From Lachnospiraceae bacterium (lineage in GTDB: Bacteria; Bacillota; Clostridia; Lachnospirales; Lachnospiraceae): DNA of 64,000 nt. Each line of letters starts with the position of its first letter. Within the stretch, counting starts at the first letter, position 1. The stretch covers positions 1 to 64,000 of the forward strand of contig JAFWCK010000072.1 in assembly GCA_017536965.1 (NCBI GenBank), written 5' to 3'. The notes under the pieces were generated by a model that was not told where the DNA came from, ran no database searches, and saw only the letters and a program-made list of their open reading frames with translations. The translations under genes and the position numbers were made by a program. This document shows positions 49,791-59,233 of this stretch, in pieces.

Positions 49791-50654
49791 ATGAATCAAT
49801 ATTATGTATTATATAATCCGTTTTCCAGCAATGGAGCCGGCAGAAAAGAATCAGAGAAGATCTTTGATTATTTGAAAGAGGAATCCATTGAATTTATGGA
49901 TATGTCTGCAATCCCTGATCACGATTATTCACTCTTATTTGACAAGATGGATAATACAGACAAACTCGTGATCTGCGGGGGTGATGGAACGCTGAATCGT
50001 TTTGTAAATGACTGTGATGATAAGTTCCCGGATGTAGACATTTATGTATTTCCGACGGGAACTGGAAACGATTTTCTGCGGGACATTGGTATTGCCACTC
50101 CTTGTGCCCCTGTTCTGATCACGCAATATCTGAAAGATCTCCCTTGGGTAGAGATCAATGATAAGAAATATTATTTTATCAACAATGTCGCATTTGGCAT
50201 TGACGGATGGGTCTGTGAGATTGCCGACCAGCAGAAGGCAAAAGACCCGGGTGCTAAAGCGAATTATACTAAAATTGCGATTTCCGGACTATTGGGAAAA
50301 TATCATCCATGCAATGCGACTGTAACGGTTGACGGCGTGACCCGCCAGTATCAACGGGTTTGGATGGCTCCTTCCATGAATGGACGTTTTATGGGAGGCG
50401 GCATGATGGTTGCTCCAATGCAGGACCGTTCTGATGAGGAACGGACTCTTACCTTAATGATGTTCCAAAATGGCGGAAGGCTGAACATAGCCCTTAGTTT
50501 TCCTGGCGTATTTACAGGGAAGCATATAAAGAATAAAATGGCGGCCTTTTGCAAGGGACATGATATTACCGTGGAGTTTGACTCTCCGCGTGCTGTACAG
50601 CTTGATGGAGAAACAATTCTTGGCGTAACCAAATACCATGCGCATAAGCAGTAA
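49791..50654 (+). CDS. Diacylglycerol kinase-family lipid kinase
   Basis: A 287-aa DagK/YegS-type protein. N-terminal YNPFSSNGAGRK nucleotide motif, GGDGTLNRF (63-71) as catalytic loop, PTGTGNDFLRDIGI, and a C-terminal beta-sandwich with QLDGE that supplies the catalytic Asp. These enzymes phosphorylate diacylglycerol or related lipids. The position directly before plsC supports phosphatidate metabolism. Shine-Dalgarno GGAGCAGGA. Confidence 0.87.
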   Translation: MNQYYVLYNPFSSNGAGRKESEKIFDYLKEESIEFMDMSAIPDHDYSLLFDKMDNTDKLVICGGDGTLNRFVNDCDDKFPDVDIYVFPTGTGNDFLRDIGIATPCAPVLITQYLKDLPWVEINDKKYYFINNVAFGIDGWVCEIADQQKAKDPGAKANYTKIAISGLLGKYHPCNATVTVDGVTRQYQRVWMAPSMNGRFMGGGMMVAPMQDRSDEERTLTLMMFQNGGRLNIALSFPGVFTGKHIKNKMAAFCKGHDITVEFDSPRAVQLDGETILGVTKYHAHKQ

Positions 50655-50659
50655 CCAAT

Positions 50660-51385
50660 ATGTTTATCCTATCCATAATCAGCAGCTTTTTTATAGATCC
50701 GAATAAAGTATACACACAGGACAGTAAGTATTACCGCTTCCTGTTATATATCTGTACAAAAATAGCAGTCTTTTTTGCCCGTATCCGCATCCACGTCCGC
50801 GGACTTGCGAATGTTCCAAAACAGGGCAGATATCTTTTAGCCGGCAACCATAAATCTAATTTTGATCCGATTCTTTCCTGGGAAATTCTGGGAAAAGAGG
50901 CGGATCTTTGTTTTGTATCCAAAAAAGAAAACTTTAAAAAACCAGCTTTTGGAAAGATCATTCGGCGTATTTGTTTTTTAGGGATCGATCGGGATAATCC
51001 GCGCAAGGCACTTCAGACCGTAGAGCAGGCAGCAACGTTTTTAAAAGAGGATAAGTTTTCTATCGGCGTTTATCCGGAAGGAACGCGCAACTGGACGGAT
51101 GAACCACTATTACCTTTTCATACGGGCCTGTTTAAGATTGCCAAAAAAGCAAACGTTCCCATTGTCGTTGTCGTAACGAAAAACAATGAAAAGATTGCCA
51201 AAAACTTCCCGTTCAAAGGGACAGATGTTTACTATGATTTTGTCGGTGTGATCTCAGCTGACGAAGTGAATAAGCTGTCTAATGCAGAAATCGGAGAGCG
51301 TGTCAGCGGTATGATGCTGCATTCACTCTCCGATCTTTCTTTTGATGATTACGAAACCTTGAAAGATATCCGCAGGAAACATTAA
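50660..51385 (+). CDS. plsC: 1-acyl-sn-glycerol-3-phosphate acyltransferase
   Basis: A 241-aa membrane-associated acyltransferase making phosphatidate from the product of PlsY. It has a hydrophobic N-terminus (about 24-42), the catalytic HX4D motif NHKSNFD (His64, Asp69), and the glycerol-3-phosphate-binding VYPEGTRN (about 137-144). It starts 5 nt after the lipid kinase gene. Its stop overlaps the stop of the convergent GH2 gene (TTAA), leaving no room for a terminator. Confidence 0.9.
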   Translation: MFILSIISSFFIDPNKVYTQDSKYYRFLLYICTKIAVFFARIRIHVRGLANVPKQGRYLLAGNHKSNFDPILSWEILGKEADLCFVSKKENFKKPAFGKIIRRICFLGIDRDNPRKALQTVEQAATFLKEDKFSIGVYPEGTRNWTDEPLLPFHTGLFKIAKKANVPIVVVVTKNNEKIAKNFPFKGTDVYYDFVGVISADEVNKLSNAEIGERVSGMMLHSLSDLSFDDYETLKDIRRKH

Positions 51386-52995
51386 TACCTGATTTTTTGG
51401 TTCATTTCCCTGATCCTGTCAGGATCAACCTTGCAGATCAGTCTGTCATATGTATAAAATCCATTGATCTCATCTTCAATATCAGTCAGCTGCGTATATA
51501 CACAGCCGCACAGACCTTTATCCAGATAAGGAATGACCAGTTCACTGTATACTTGAAGGATCTTATCTGTCAGGTCTTTTTCATCGCTTGCCTTGGTATA
51601 TCCATATTCTTTATCAGAGTAGGTATGATCTTCAATCTTGAGAGAAATCCCACCAAATTCGGATAGAAAGACAGGTAGTTTGGAATTCGACATGATCTTA
51701 GGCATTCGCTTTTTCTGGAACGGGAAATACAAATGCTGACTGTTAAAATCACTTTTTTTACCTGCGAACCACCCGGAAGTACTATCAATCAGTCTTGTCG
51801 GATCCAGTTCTTTTGCCAACTCATAAATATGATCGCTGGTAAACTGACCCCAGCCTTCGTTAAACAGAGTATAGCCTATCACACATGGATGATTTGAAAG
51901 CAGATCAATAATTGCTTTCATACTTTCAATATAGTTTTCTCTTGTTTCCGGATCTGTATGCTGATTTTTATCATCGTGAGCCATATTCGGCAAAAGAGCA
52001 GGGATGGCTGTATCCCACAAAAAGGAATATGTTCCATTATTGATCATGTCCTGCATAACGAGCATTCCGTGGAGATCACAATAATAATAGAAAATCTCCG
52101 GTTCCAGCTTTACATGCTTTCGTAACATGTTGAATCCCAGATCTTTGATCCGCAGGATATCTCGTTCATATTCTTTTGGAGTAACTGGAGTAAAAATACC
52201 ATCCGGAAAGTATCCCTGATCAAGAACGCCGTTCAGAAATACAGGAGAATCGTTCAGATATACTTTTTTATCCCGGATCTCCACGTTTCGGAAAGCGTAA
52301 TAGATCTTAACGTGATCGTCTTTATAAGAAACCGTATCATAATAGAGATATGGATCATCTATATTCCACAGGTGCGGTTCTTTTATCTGTTTTTCTTCCA
52401 CCTCAACGGTTCCGTCAGATAGATATTTGTGGATCTGAACCTGATCATTTTGAGTAATAGTTCTTATTTTTACAATGTAATCCTTTGGAACTGCTTCCAT
52501 CCAGATCGTCTGCCAGATACCAGTAATGGCTGTATACCAAATACCTCCACGGTTAACTTTTTGCTTTCCGTATGGAAATTTTTTATCCGTTGTATCTGCA
52601 ATATCCATGCGGATCACATTTTCTTTTCCAACCAATTCCTCCCGAGGTACTGCATAGGTAAACGGTAAATAGCCGTTATCATGAGCTCCGAGATAATTGC
52701 CATTGATAAACACATCGGCATACTCATCAACTGCGCCAAAATGAAACAGGATCAAATCACCCTGCAGATCATCATCCAAAGTAAACGTCCTCTTCATCGT
52801 GAAGCCGCCATACGGCGATGTGGATACACCGGACAAAACAGATTCCAGACAAAACGGAACGTTACATATTTTTCCAATATCCATTTGCCATTCCCCATTC
52901 AAGGACTGCCACTTATCCCGCACCATTTGCGGTCTTGGATATGTTTCATCCCATGTAGGATCTTCCGGTAATAATTCGGTGTAAAGTTGATTCAT
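51382..52995 (-). CDS. Glycoside hydrolase family 2 protein
   Basis: A 537-aa enzyme with the GH2 layout: N-terminal sugar-binding jelly roll (about 10-170; SLNGEWQ, GAVDEYADVFINGNYLGAHDNGYLPF), a short Ig-like middle domain and a TIM barrel with acid/base Glu380 in FNEGWGQF and nucleophile Glu446 in LSEFGG. It lacks the extra C-terminal domains of long beta-galactosidases. Activity could be on beta-galactosides, glucuronides or mannosides. No signal peptide, so it acts inside the cell, presumably on sugars brought by the upstream MFS transporter, whose gene it overlaps by 4 nt. AGGAGG precedes the ATG. Confidence 0.88.
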   Translation of the reverse strand: MNQLYTELLPEDPTWDETYPRPQMVRDKWQSLNGEWQMDIGKICNVPFCLESVLSGVSTSPYGGFTMKRTFTLDDDLQGDLILFHFGAVDEYADVFINGNYLGAHDNGYLPFTYAVPREELVGKENVIRMDIADTTDKKFPYGKQKVNRGGIWYTAITGIWQTIWMEAVPKDYIVKIRTITQNDQVQIHKYLSDGTVEVEEKQIKEPHLWNIDDPYLYYDTVSYKDDHVKIYYAFRNVEIRDKKVYLNDSPVFLNGVLDQGYFPDGIFTPVTPKEYERDILRIKDLGFNMLRKHVKLEPEIFYYYCDLHGMLVMQDMINNGTYSFLWDTAIPALLPNMAHDDKNQHTDPETRENYIESMKAIIDLLSNHPCVIGYTLFNEGWGQFTSDHIYELAKELDPTRLIDSTSGWFAGKKSDFNSQHLYFPFQKKRMPKIMSNSKLPVFLSEFGGISLKIEDHTYSDKEYGYTKASDEKDLTDKILQVYSELVIPYLDKGLCGCVYTQLTDIEDEINGFYTYDRLICKVDPDRIREMNQKIRY

Positions 52996-54320
52996 GCTTG
53001 CCTCCTTTTGGAACGGTTCATATAACGAAACAGAAAGAATAGTGTAAACAGCAATAACAAAGCAACGATCAGCGCTGCTATAAATATCTTCTGATTCGGA
53101 ATAAATGATGTTGTTCCATCATTATTAATGATTGTTTCTGCATTTTTTAAAACGGCGGCTCCAATGGCTGGGCCAATGATGCCTGGGATTAAAACCATAC
53201 CAATAATACGGATTCCCTGGAATTGTCCGGCTTTATTATCCGGGATCTGACTTCTGATCATTGCGCCGAATACACTCATGCCTGTCAAATATCCACACAT
53301 CATGAAAAGGGACCCTATAAAGACAGGAATCGTACTTTTGGTGAAGATCAAAACCAAAAAGCCGACAATAAGCATCGCTACAGCTGGAATGACACTTTTG
53401 GCAAATCCTAACCGGTCAAACGTTTTTCCATATAACGCGGTTACAACGGCGGCTGCGATAATAGCGGGAGCCATGATCAGAACATAGTTTTCCATGCCCA
53501 GACCCTTTTCATAATAAAGGATCAGGTATGGCATATAAATCTGAATGGAGATGTTGAAAACGGCAAATACCAGGATCACAAAATAGAGAAGAGGATTCTT
53601 TTTCATCACAGAAGGTCTGAAGCTGTAAAAAACTGTTGCAAAATAACCGTAAGCATGGCCTTCTTTTTTTATCCGTTCCCGCTCAGTCTTTACGGACGGA
53701 GCATCTTGAAGAATAAAGAGTCCTAAAATACCGATCAAAATCGTACAGCCGCCGATGATCAGGTAAATGAGGATCCAGCTTTTCGCCTGATCCAGATCAA
53801 AGAACATAAAGCCGCCAAATACAACAAGGATAGCAACCAACGGCATCATAGAATTGAAACCTTCTATTTTTCCGCGGTTTCCTTCTTCTCCCCAGTCTGT
53901 CATCCAGGCATTGAAAGCTGCATCATTTGCAGAGGAACCGAAAAATGTCATTACACAGTCCATTATGATGACCAAAGTGACGCCCAGTGACATAGCGGCA
54001 GTCATCGAACCAGCTAGTGGAGTCAGAATATCCATTCGGATCAAAGCAAAGGCCAGAATGGTAATGCCCCAGATAATATAACCGCCGCAAAGGAACAATT
54101 TGCGTTTGGAAATATAATCGGATAGAGCGCCTATGAACAGGGTCGTTACAGCTGCTACGACTGCACTTGCAGCGACCATAAAAGAAATATCGGATGCACT
54201 GGCGCGGAACATTTTGTAAATAAAAACATTAAAATACATGTTTTCCACGACCCAGGCTATTTGGCCCATGAGTCCGAATATGATCAGTACTGACCAGAAT
54301 TTAGCCCCTAGTTTTTTCAT
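52992..54320 (-). CDS. MFS transporter, probably for a glycoside
   Basis: A 442-aa protein with 12 hydrophobic helices, an MFS A-motif-like loop (GALSDYISKRKLFLCGG) after helix 2, and a central charged loop (SVKTERERIKKEG). The start region AWVVENMYFNVFIYK resembles sugar-transporting MFS/GPH-like proteins of Firmicutes. Overlap with the GH2 gene (ATGA) suggests import of the glycoside that the hydrolase cleaves. Substrate not determinable from sequence. Confidence 0.82.
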   Translation of the reverse strand: MKKLGAKFWSVLIIFGLMGQIAWVVENMYFNVFIYKMFRASASDISFMVAASAVVAAVTTLFIGALSDYISKRKLFLCGGYIIWGITILAFALIRMDILTPLAGSMTAAMSLGVTLVIIMDCVMTFFGSSANDAAFNAWMTDWGEEGNRGKIEGFNSMMPLVAILVVFGGFMFFDLDQAKSWILIYLIIGGCTILIGILGLFILQDAPSVKTERERIKKEGHAYGYFATVFYSFRPSVMKKNPLLYFVILVFAVFNISIQIYMPYLILYYEKGLGMENYVLIMAPAIIAAAVVTALYGKTFDRLGFAKSVIPAVAMLIVGFLVLIFTKSTIPVFIGSLFMMCGYLTGMSVFGAMIRSQIPDNKAGQFQGIRIIGMVLIPGIIGPAIGAAVLKNAETIINNDGTTSFIPNQKIFIAALIVALLLLFTLFFLFRYMNRSKRRQA

Positions 54321-54338
54321 AATGCCTCCAATTATCGT

Positions 54339-56075
54339 TTATATTTCTTTAATGCCTGAAATATCAGTGGATGCCGACATGGAATAATTGGTATGGTAGA
54401 TCACATAACCAGGTTTGGAACCAGCTGGCTTTTTCAACTGTTTCCGTTGGACATAATCCACTTCAACCTTTGAAGCGCCTTCTGCTTTCGAATAATGAGC
54501 TGCAAGCTGGGCCGCTTCTTCAAAAGTACGGTCCGGAATCTCACTACCATTCGTCTTTAAGATCACATGAGATCCCGGCAGGTTTTTCGCATGGAACCAG
54601 TAGTCGTTTCCATCAGCAAATTTCAGCGTCAGATATTCATTTTGAATATTATTTTTACCGACATAAATATCGAACCCGTCAGAAGAAATGTAATGGAGCG
54701 GAGAAGACTTGCTTTCTTTTTTTGCCTGTTTCTTTTGATTTCCAGTCTGTTTGCTGTATCCGCTATCCGCCATTTCTCTCCGCAGATCACTGATATCTGC
54801 TTCTTCCTGAACCATATCCAGTGATGTCAGGATAGACTCTAAATGATCGATCTCTTCTTTTGTTTGAAAAATGATCTTCGTCAATGCTTCATAGGTTCGC
54901 TTTAGTTTTGCATATTTATCAAAATACCGTTTGCCGTTTGAAATGACGGGGATGGTTGGATCCAAAGGTATCGTTACCATTTCTCCGGTATGATAATCTT
55001 CGGCTTCCATGGAGACAGATCCTTCTGGAACGTTGTAGCCATAGGCTGTTATTAACTCCCCATAAAGCTGGTATATCTCTTTTTTCTTAGTATCTTCTAA
55101 CTGCTTTAACTGCAGATCATATTTTTTATAATCTTTATTGAGCAATGTCTGGATCGTCTGTCTGAGAGAAGCGGTTTTCTGACGAAGCTCGGTATATGTC
55201 TTTTTCTTTGCGTAATATGCAAAAAGCAGCCGGGAAATGCTGTCATAAGACTCTTTTTCCAAATTCTGATATATAGTAAGGTCCAATGCCGCATAGGCAA
55301 ACGGGATCTGATTTTCATAGTAGATGTGAGGTGAAAAATCACCTCTGTTAATCTTTTCCATTAATCCCTTAAAAGAACCATACATTGTATGTATTTCTTC
55401 CGAAGATAAACTGCCAGCTGGCCGATCCGAATCAATTCCACATAGATTTAAGATTTCTTCCGCCAACTGGGTGCTGATCCCCGTAAAAACAGTGCAGAGC
55501 ATTTTTGAAAGCGGTTTGCCAGACACGAAAACTTTAGAAAAATCTTCTTTAGATGTATGGAACGGATCTGTTTTTTCATCAGCAAAAGGAATGAAATAAT
55601 CTCGTCCGGGAAGAACTTCACGGACGGAACTGACTAAAGAAGAAATATGTTTAATGCTGTCTAAGATATGGGCCCCGTCACGGAAGATAATATTACTGTG
55701 TTTTCCCATTAACTCTACAGTCAGGATCTTTTGACAAAGATCACCCATTTCATTGTAATGCTCTATATGAAAATCAATGATCCTCTCCATAGAAGGCTGA
55801 TAGATGCCAATGATCTGTCCGTTCAGGATATGCTTTCTTAAGAGCATACAAAAAGCCGGGGCAGTTAAAGGCGATGTTTTGTTTTCTTCTGTCAGATAAG
55901 TGATCGGAAGAGCTGCTTCTGCAGAAATTAATAATTTTTTCTGCTGTCCGTCTTTTTTGATCGTTAATAAAAGCTCATTCTTCTCTGGCTGAGCAATCTT
56001 CACAATTCTGCCATTCAGGATCTGGTCTTTATATTCTTTTACAAGACAGGCAATTACGCTTCCGTCAAAAGCCAA
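54339..56075 (-). CDS. rqcH: Ribosome quality control protein RqcH (NFACT family), TTG start
   Basis: It binds obstructed 50S subunits and adds C-terminal alanine tails. The 578-aa product has an NFACT-N domain, a helical/coiled-coil middle (about 290-430) and a C-terminal NFACT-R domain (YISSDGFDIYVGKNNIQNEYLTLK, HAKNLPGSHVIL). A start at TTG 56075 is chosen: it gives the family-typical N-terminus (M)AFDGSVI, and GGAGG lies 8 nt upstream. The ATG at 56111 would add 12 atypical residues and has no such site. Older names are fibronectin-binding protein A or FbpA. Confidence 0.9.
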   Translation of the reverse strand: MAFDGSVIACLVKEYKDQILNGRIVKIAQPEKNELLLTIKKDGQQKKLLISAEAALPITYLTEENKTSPLTAPAFCMLLRKHILNGQIIGIYQPSMERIIDFHIEHYNEMGDLCQKILTVELMGKHSNIIFRDGAHILDSIKHISSLVSSVREVLPGRDYFIPFADEKTDPFHTSKEDFSKVFVSGKPLSKMLCTVFTGISTQLAEEILNLCGIDSDRPAGSLSSEEIHTMYGSFKGLMEKINRGDFSPHIYYENQIPFAYAALDLTIYQNLEKESYDSISRLLFAYYAKKKTYTELRQKTASLRQTIQTLLNKDYKKYDLQLKQLEDTKKKEIYQLYGELITAYGYNVPEGSVSMEAEDYHTGEMVTIPLDPTIPVISNGKRYFDKYAKLKRTYEALTKIIFQTKEEIDHLESILTSLDMVQEEADISDLRREMADSGYSKQTGNQKKQAKKESKSSPLHYISSDGFDIYVGKNNIQNEYLTLKFADGNDYWFHAKNLPGSHVILKTNGSEIPDRTFEEAAQLAAHYSKAEGASKVEVDYVQRKQLKKPAGSKPGYVIYHTNYSMSASTDISGIKEI

Positions 56076-56216
56076 AATTACAGCCTCCAGTTCAATTATG
56101 TTCCGTTTCATATTATCATATGAAATGACTTATTTCTACGAAAGAAAAAACCTCTTGCGGGCTTCGGCCCATTGTATTACATTTTCATTAATACAAAATG
56201 AAGCAGGAAACTAGCA

Positions 56217-56795
56217 TTGACTTTTACTGAAATACTACTTATCGGAATCGGACTATCCATGGATGCTTTTGCGGTTGCAATCAGCAAAGGTCTTTCCATG
56301 CAGAAAATCAATTACAAAGCCGGATTGATCATTGCACTGTTTTTCGGCGTTTTTCAGGCTGGAATGCCATTGATCGGTTACTTTGCAGCGATTCGTTTTG
56401 AAAGATATATCGTTGCGGCAGATCATTGGGTCGCATTCGGGCTGCTTCTATTTATTGGCGGTAAAGCAATTGTAGAAGCCATAAAAGAGATAAGGTCCGG
56501 GGAAAAGAAAGAAGAAAACTTCAAGCTTCGTTATGGAGAATTGGTTGTCTTAGCATTTGCGACCAGTGTGGATGCACTGGCAGTCGGTATTTCATTTGCC
56601 TTTTTATCTGTTCAGATCTGGAAATCCGTTTCTATCATCGGTGTCACGACATTCCTGATATCGTTTGCAGGAGTCTGTATAGGCAACCGATTTGGAGCGA
56701 AACTGAAAGCGAAAGCAGAAATCGCAGGCGGCGTGATCCTGATCCTGATCGGTCTAAAAATCTTGTTGGAGCATTTAGGAGTCATCCATTTTTAA
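56217..56795 (+). CDS. mntP: Manganese efflux pump MntP, TTG start
   Basis: A 192-aa membrane protein with six TM helices in two inverted repeats: MDAFAVAISKGL (15-26) and TSVDALAVGISFAF in the second half, the acidic residues marking the metal path. The TTG start at 56217 matches the family N-terminus; AGGA lies about 10 nt upstream. The divergent gap to rqcH is about 140 bp. It contains a GGGC-TTCG-GCCC hairpin (56159-56170) but nothing resembling the yybP-ykoY manganese riboswitch often found before mntP. Confidence 0.9.
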   Translation: MTFTEILLIGIGLSMDAFAVAISKGLSMQKINYKAGLIIALFFGVFQAGMPLIGYFAAIRFERYIVAADHWVAFGLLLFIGGKAIVEAIKEIRSGEKKEENFKLRYGELVVLAFATSVDALAVGISFAFLSVQIWKSVSIIGVTTFLISFAGVCIGNRFGAKLKAKAEIAGGVILILIGLKILLEHLGVIHF

Positions 56796-56796
56796 T

Positions 56797-56825
56797 ACAA
56801 ATATTTGTCACAAATAGAGTATAAT
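56797..56825 (+). promoter_or_regulatory. Promoter/operator region of the two-component system
   Basis: TATAAT at 56820-56825 with the perfect palindrome ACAAATATTTGT (56797-56808) covering the expected -35 position and a second symmetric TTTGTCACAAA (56804-56814) overlapping it. No good -35 box, so activation by a bound regulator, possibly the encoded response regulator, is plausible. Confidence 0.5.
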
Positions 56826-56872
56826 ATAAACGAAATAGCAGTTGTAATATTTCAATTATCGGTGAGGATATT

Positions 56873-57553
56873 ATGAGCGATTTAAAAGTTTTAGTAGTCG
56901 ATGATGAAGCCAGGATGCGGAAGATCGTCAAAGACTTCCTGGTAGCAAAAGACTATAAAGTAGTAGAAGCTTCCAATGGCGAAGAAGCAATCGACATTGT
57001 TTATGAAGATAAAGATATCGATCTTGTTCTTTTGGATGTCATGATGCCAAAGATGGATGGCTGGGAGACCTGTCGTGAGATCCGAAAAGTATCACAGGTG
57101 CCTATCATTATGCTGACTGCAAAAAGTGATGAGACAGATGAGCTTTTAGGCTACAACCTTGGAATTGACGAATATATTACCAAACCTTTCAGCCCAAAGA
57201 TTTTAGTTGCACGTATCGATGCGATCCTCCGCCGCACCAATAAACTAAATGAGGAAGATATAATTACTGCCGGACGCCTGACAATTAATAAAACATCTCA
57301 TGTAGTCAGTGTCGATGGCAATTCAATCGAACTCAGCTATAAAGAATTTGAATTACTTTGCTATTTTGCTGAGAATAAAGGAATTGCTCTTTCCAGAGAA
57401 AAAATTCTGAATAACGTTTGGAATTATGACTACTTTGGTGACGCAAGAACAATCGATACTCACGTAAAAAAAATTCGTTCCAAACTTGGAGATTGTGGAG
57501 ATTATATTAAAACAATCTGGGGTATGGGATATAAATTTGAAGTGGATGATTAA
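56873..57553 (+). CDS. OmpR/PhoB-family response regulator
   Basis: A 226-aa regulator. Receiver domain (1-120) with acidic pocket Asp10-Asp11, phospho-acceptor Asp55 in LLDVMMPKMDGWE, Thr in MLTAKS and Lys in ITKPFSPKI. Winged-helix trans_reg_C domain (about 130-226) with ELSYKEFELLCYFAENKG and DARTIDTHVKKIRSKLG. Followed 3 nt later by its sensor kinase. The stimulus is unknown. Confidence 0.93.
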   Translation: MSDLKVLVVDDEARMRKIVKDFLVAKDYKVVEASNGEEAIDIVYEDKDIDLVLLDVMMPKMDGWETCREIRKVSQVPIIMLTAKSDETDELLGYNLGIDEYITKPFSPKILVARIDAILRRTNKLNEEDIITAGRLTINKTSHVVSVDGNSIELSYKEFELLCYFAENKGIALSREKILNNVWNYDYFGDARTIDTHVKKIRSKLGDCGDYIKTIWGMGYKFEVDD

Positions 57554-57556
57554 TTC

Positions 57557-59233
57557 ATGAAAAAAGCTTCCTTAAAAGCGAAAACAATATCAATTCTGAT
57601 CACGGCGTTACTGTTTGCTTTTGTGATCGGTTTTGTTTTTTGCAGCGTTTTTTCGAGTGGCTATTATGAAAATATTAAGACAAGATCACTCATAGCCCTG
57701 AATCAGCAATTAAAACAAACTGATTTTAATAAAAATGAATTCAGGGAATTATCTGATTACTGTGAACAAAACAGTCTTTCGCTTCTGGTAGTTAATCCTG
57801 CCGGCCTCCCTGTTTATTCTTACGGAAATTCCAGTATTCTGTTAAGCCGTCTGGATGATATTACTTTTTTAGGAGATCAGGATAACAGCAAAAAGAAAGT
57901 TTTACGTCAGGAAGACAATCATACGATCCAGGAAGTAAGCGATGAGCACGGTAAAATTCTTTACATAGAAGACTGGGGATATCTGGATAACGGTTATTCC
58001 TATGTCGTCAGATCTTCTTTTCAAGGTGTTCAAAGAGAAGTGAAACAATCTTTGATATTTTTCAGTGTTATATGTGCAGCAATCCTGATCATTGCAGGTA
58101 TTGTTATTTATTTTATAGTCAATTATTATACGAAGCCTCTTACAAATCTGCTTGGTTTCGTTCAGAATCTGAATGAAGGTGAGTTTGATACCAAATATAC
58201 TTATAAGCATTTTCGGCAGGATGAAATTGGTCTTTTGGGGGAAAACCTGAATCAGATTGGCGAAAAACTGCAAAGTATGATAGCAGAGCTGAAATCTTCC
58301 AATTTAAATCTGGAAAATGAATTAAAAGCCAAAACACAATTGGAACAGCAGCGCAAAAAATACCTGTCTGATGTCTCACATGAGTTAAAAACTCCAATCG
58401 CGCTGATTTCCGGATATGCAGAAGGACTAAAAGAAGGCATTTCTGATGATCCGGAAGACAGGGCATATTATTGCGATGTCATCATAGACGAAGCTGAAAA
58501 AATGAATATACTGATCAAACGTCTTTCTGCGTTAAACCAGTTGGAACAGGGAACCAGTGCCGTCTCTCTGGAACGTTTTGACGTCATTGCCGTCATTAAT
58601 GGCTTTTTGAATACGATGTCTATGATCATTGCAGAAAAAAACGTGGATATATTCTTTGATAATAGTTATTCAGAATATGTCTGGTCTGATGAGTTCTTAT
58701 TTGAAGAAGCCTTTATGAATTACTTCAATAATGCACTCCATCATGTGGACGAAAAAAGGGTGATCCGGATCAATGTTGAAAAGAAAGAGAATAATAAAGT
58801 CCGAATTACAATTTTTAATACTGGCGTAAACATTCCGGAAGATGATCTGAATAAGATCTGGGAGGAATTCTATAAAGTGGATCAGGCCAGAACCAGAGAA
58901 TACGGCGGAAGCGGCCTGGGACTTTCCATTGTAAAGGCAATTGCAGATTCTCTGAATCAGCAATGTGGAGTCGATAATCATCCGGAAGGTGTTTCTTTCT
59001 GGATCGAACTGGAATCAGCTGCAAAAACCGCAAATGAAGCGGAAGAATCGCAAAAGCCGGAAAAGAGACGGATCAAACTTTCTGATATTCCTATCTGGCA
59101 GGCAGCTGTTGACAGGATCAAGAAAGATGACAGCAAGCAGAAAGTCGAGAAAAAAGTAAAAGAAGAGAAAAAGCAGAAAAAGGAAAGACAAAAGAAATCA
59201 AAGGAGGGCAGAAATGCCGCCGATCAGCAATGA
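57557..59233 (+). CDS. Sensor histidine kinase with Lys-rich C-terminal tail
   Basis: A 558-aa membrane kinase. TM1 (about 9-31), an extracytoplasmic sensor domain of about 130 residues, TM2 (165-190), HAMP (about 190-245), HisKA with phospho-acceptor His275 in SDVSHELKTPIALISGYAEGL, and HATPase_c with N box FNNALHHV and G box YGGSGLGLSIVKAI. The catalytic core ends near residue 490; the last approximately 65 residues are a hydrophilic tail ending in Lys/Glu repeats, which is atypical. The 3' end overlaps ung by 20 nt. Overall VanS-like order. Confidence 0.9.
   Translation: MKKASLKAKTISILITALLFAFVIGFVFCSVFSSGYYENIKTRSLIALNQQLKQTDFNKNEFRELSDYCEQNSLSLLVVNPAGLPVYSYGNSSILLSRLDDITFLGDQDNSKKKVLRQEDNHTIQEVSDEHGKILYIEDWGYLDNGYSYVVRSSFQGVQREVKQSLIFFSVICAAILIIAGIVIYFIVNYYTKPLTNLLGFVQNLNEGEFDTKYTYKHFRQDEIGLLGENLNQIGEKLQSMIAELKSSNLNLENELKAKTQLEQQRKKYLSDVSHELKTPIALISGYAEGLKEGISDDPEDRAYYCDVIIDEAEKMNILIKRLSALNQLEQGTSAVSLERFDVIAVINGFLNTMSMIIAEKNVDIFFDNSYSEYVWSDEFLFEEAFMNYFNNALHHVDEKRVIRINVEKKENNKVRITIFNTGVNIPEDDLNKIWEEFYKVDQARTREYGGSGLGLSIVKAIADSLNQQCGVDNHPEGVSFWIELESAAKTANEAEESQKPEKRRIKLSDIPIWQAAVDRIKKDDSKQKVEKKVKEEKKQKKERQKKSKEGRNAADQQ

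Noticed and set aside
56076..56216. Manganese (yybP-ykoY) riboswitch before mntP
   Set aside because: No conserved riboswitch core is visible; only a small GGGC-TTCG-GCCC hairpin.
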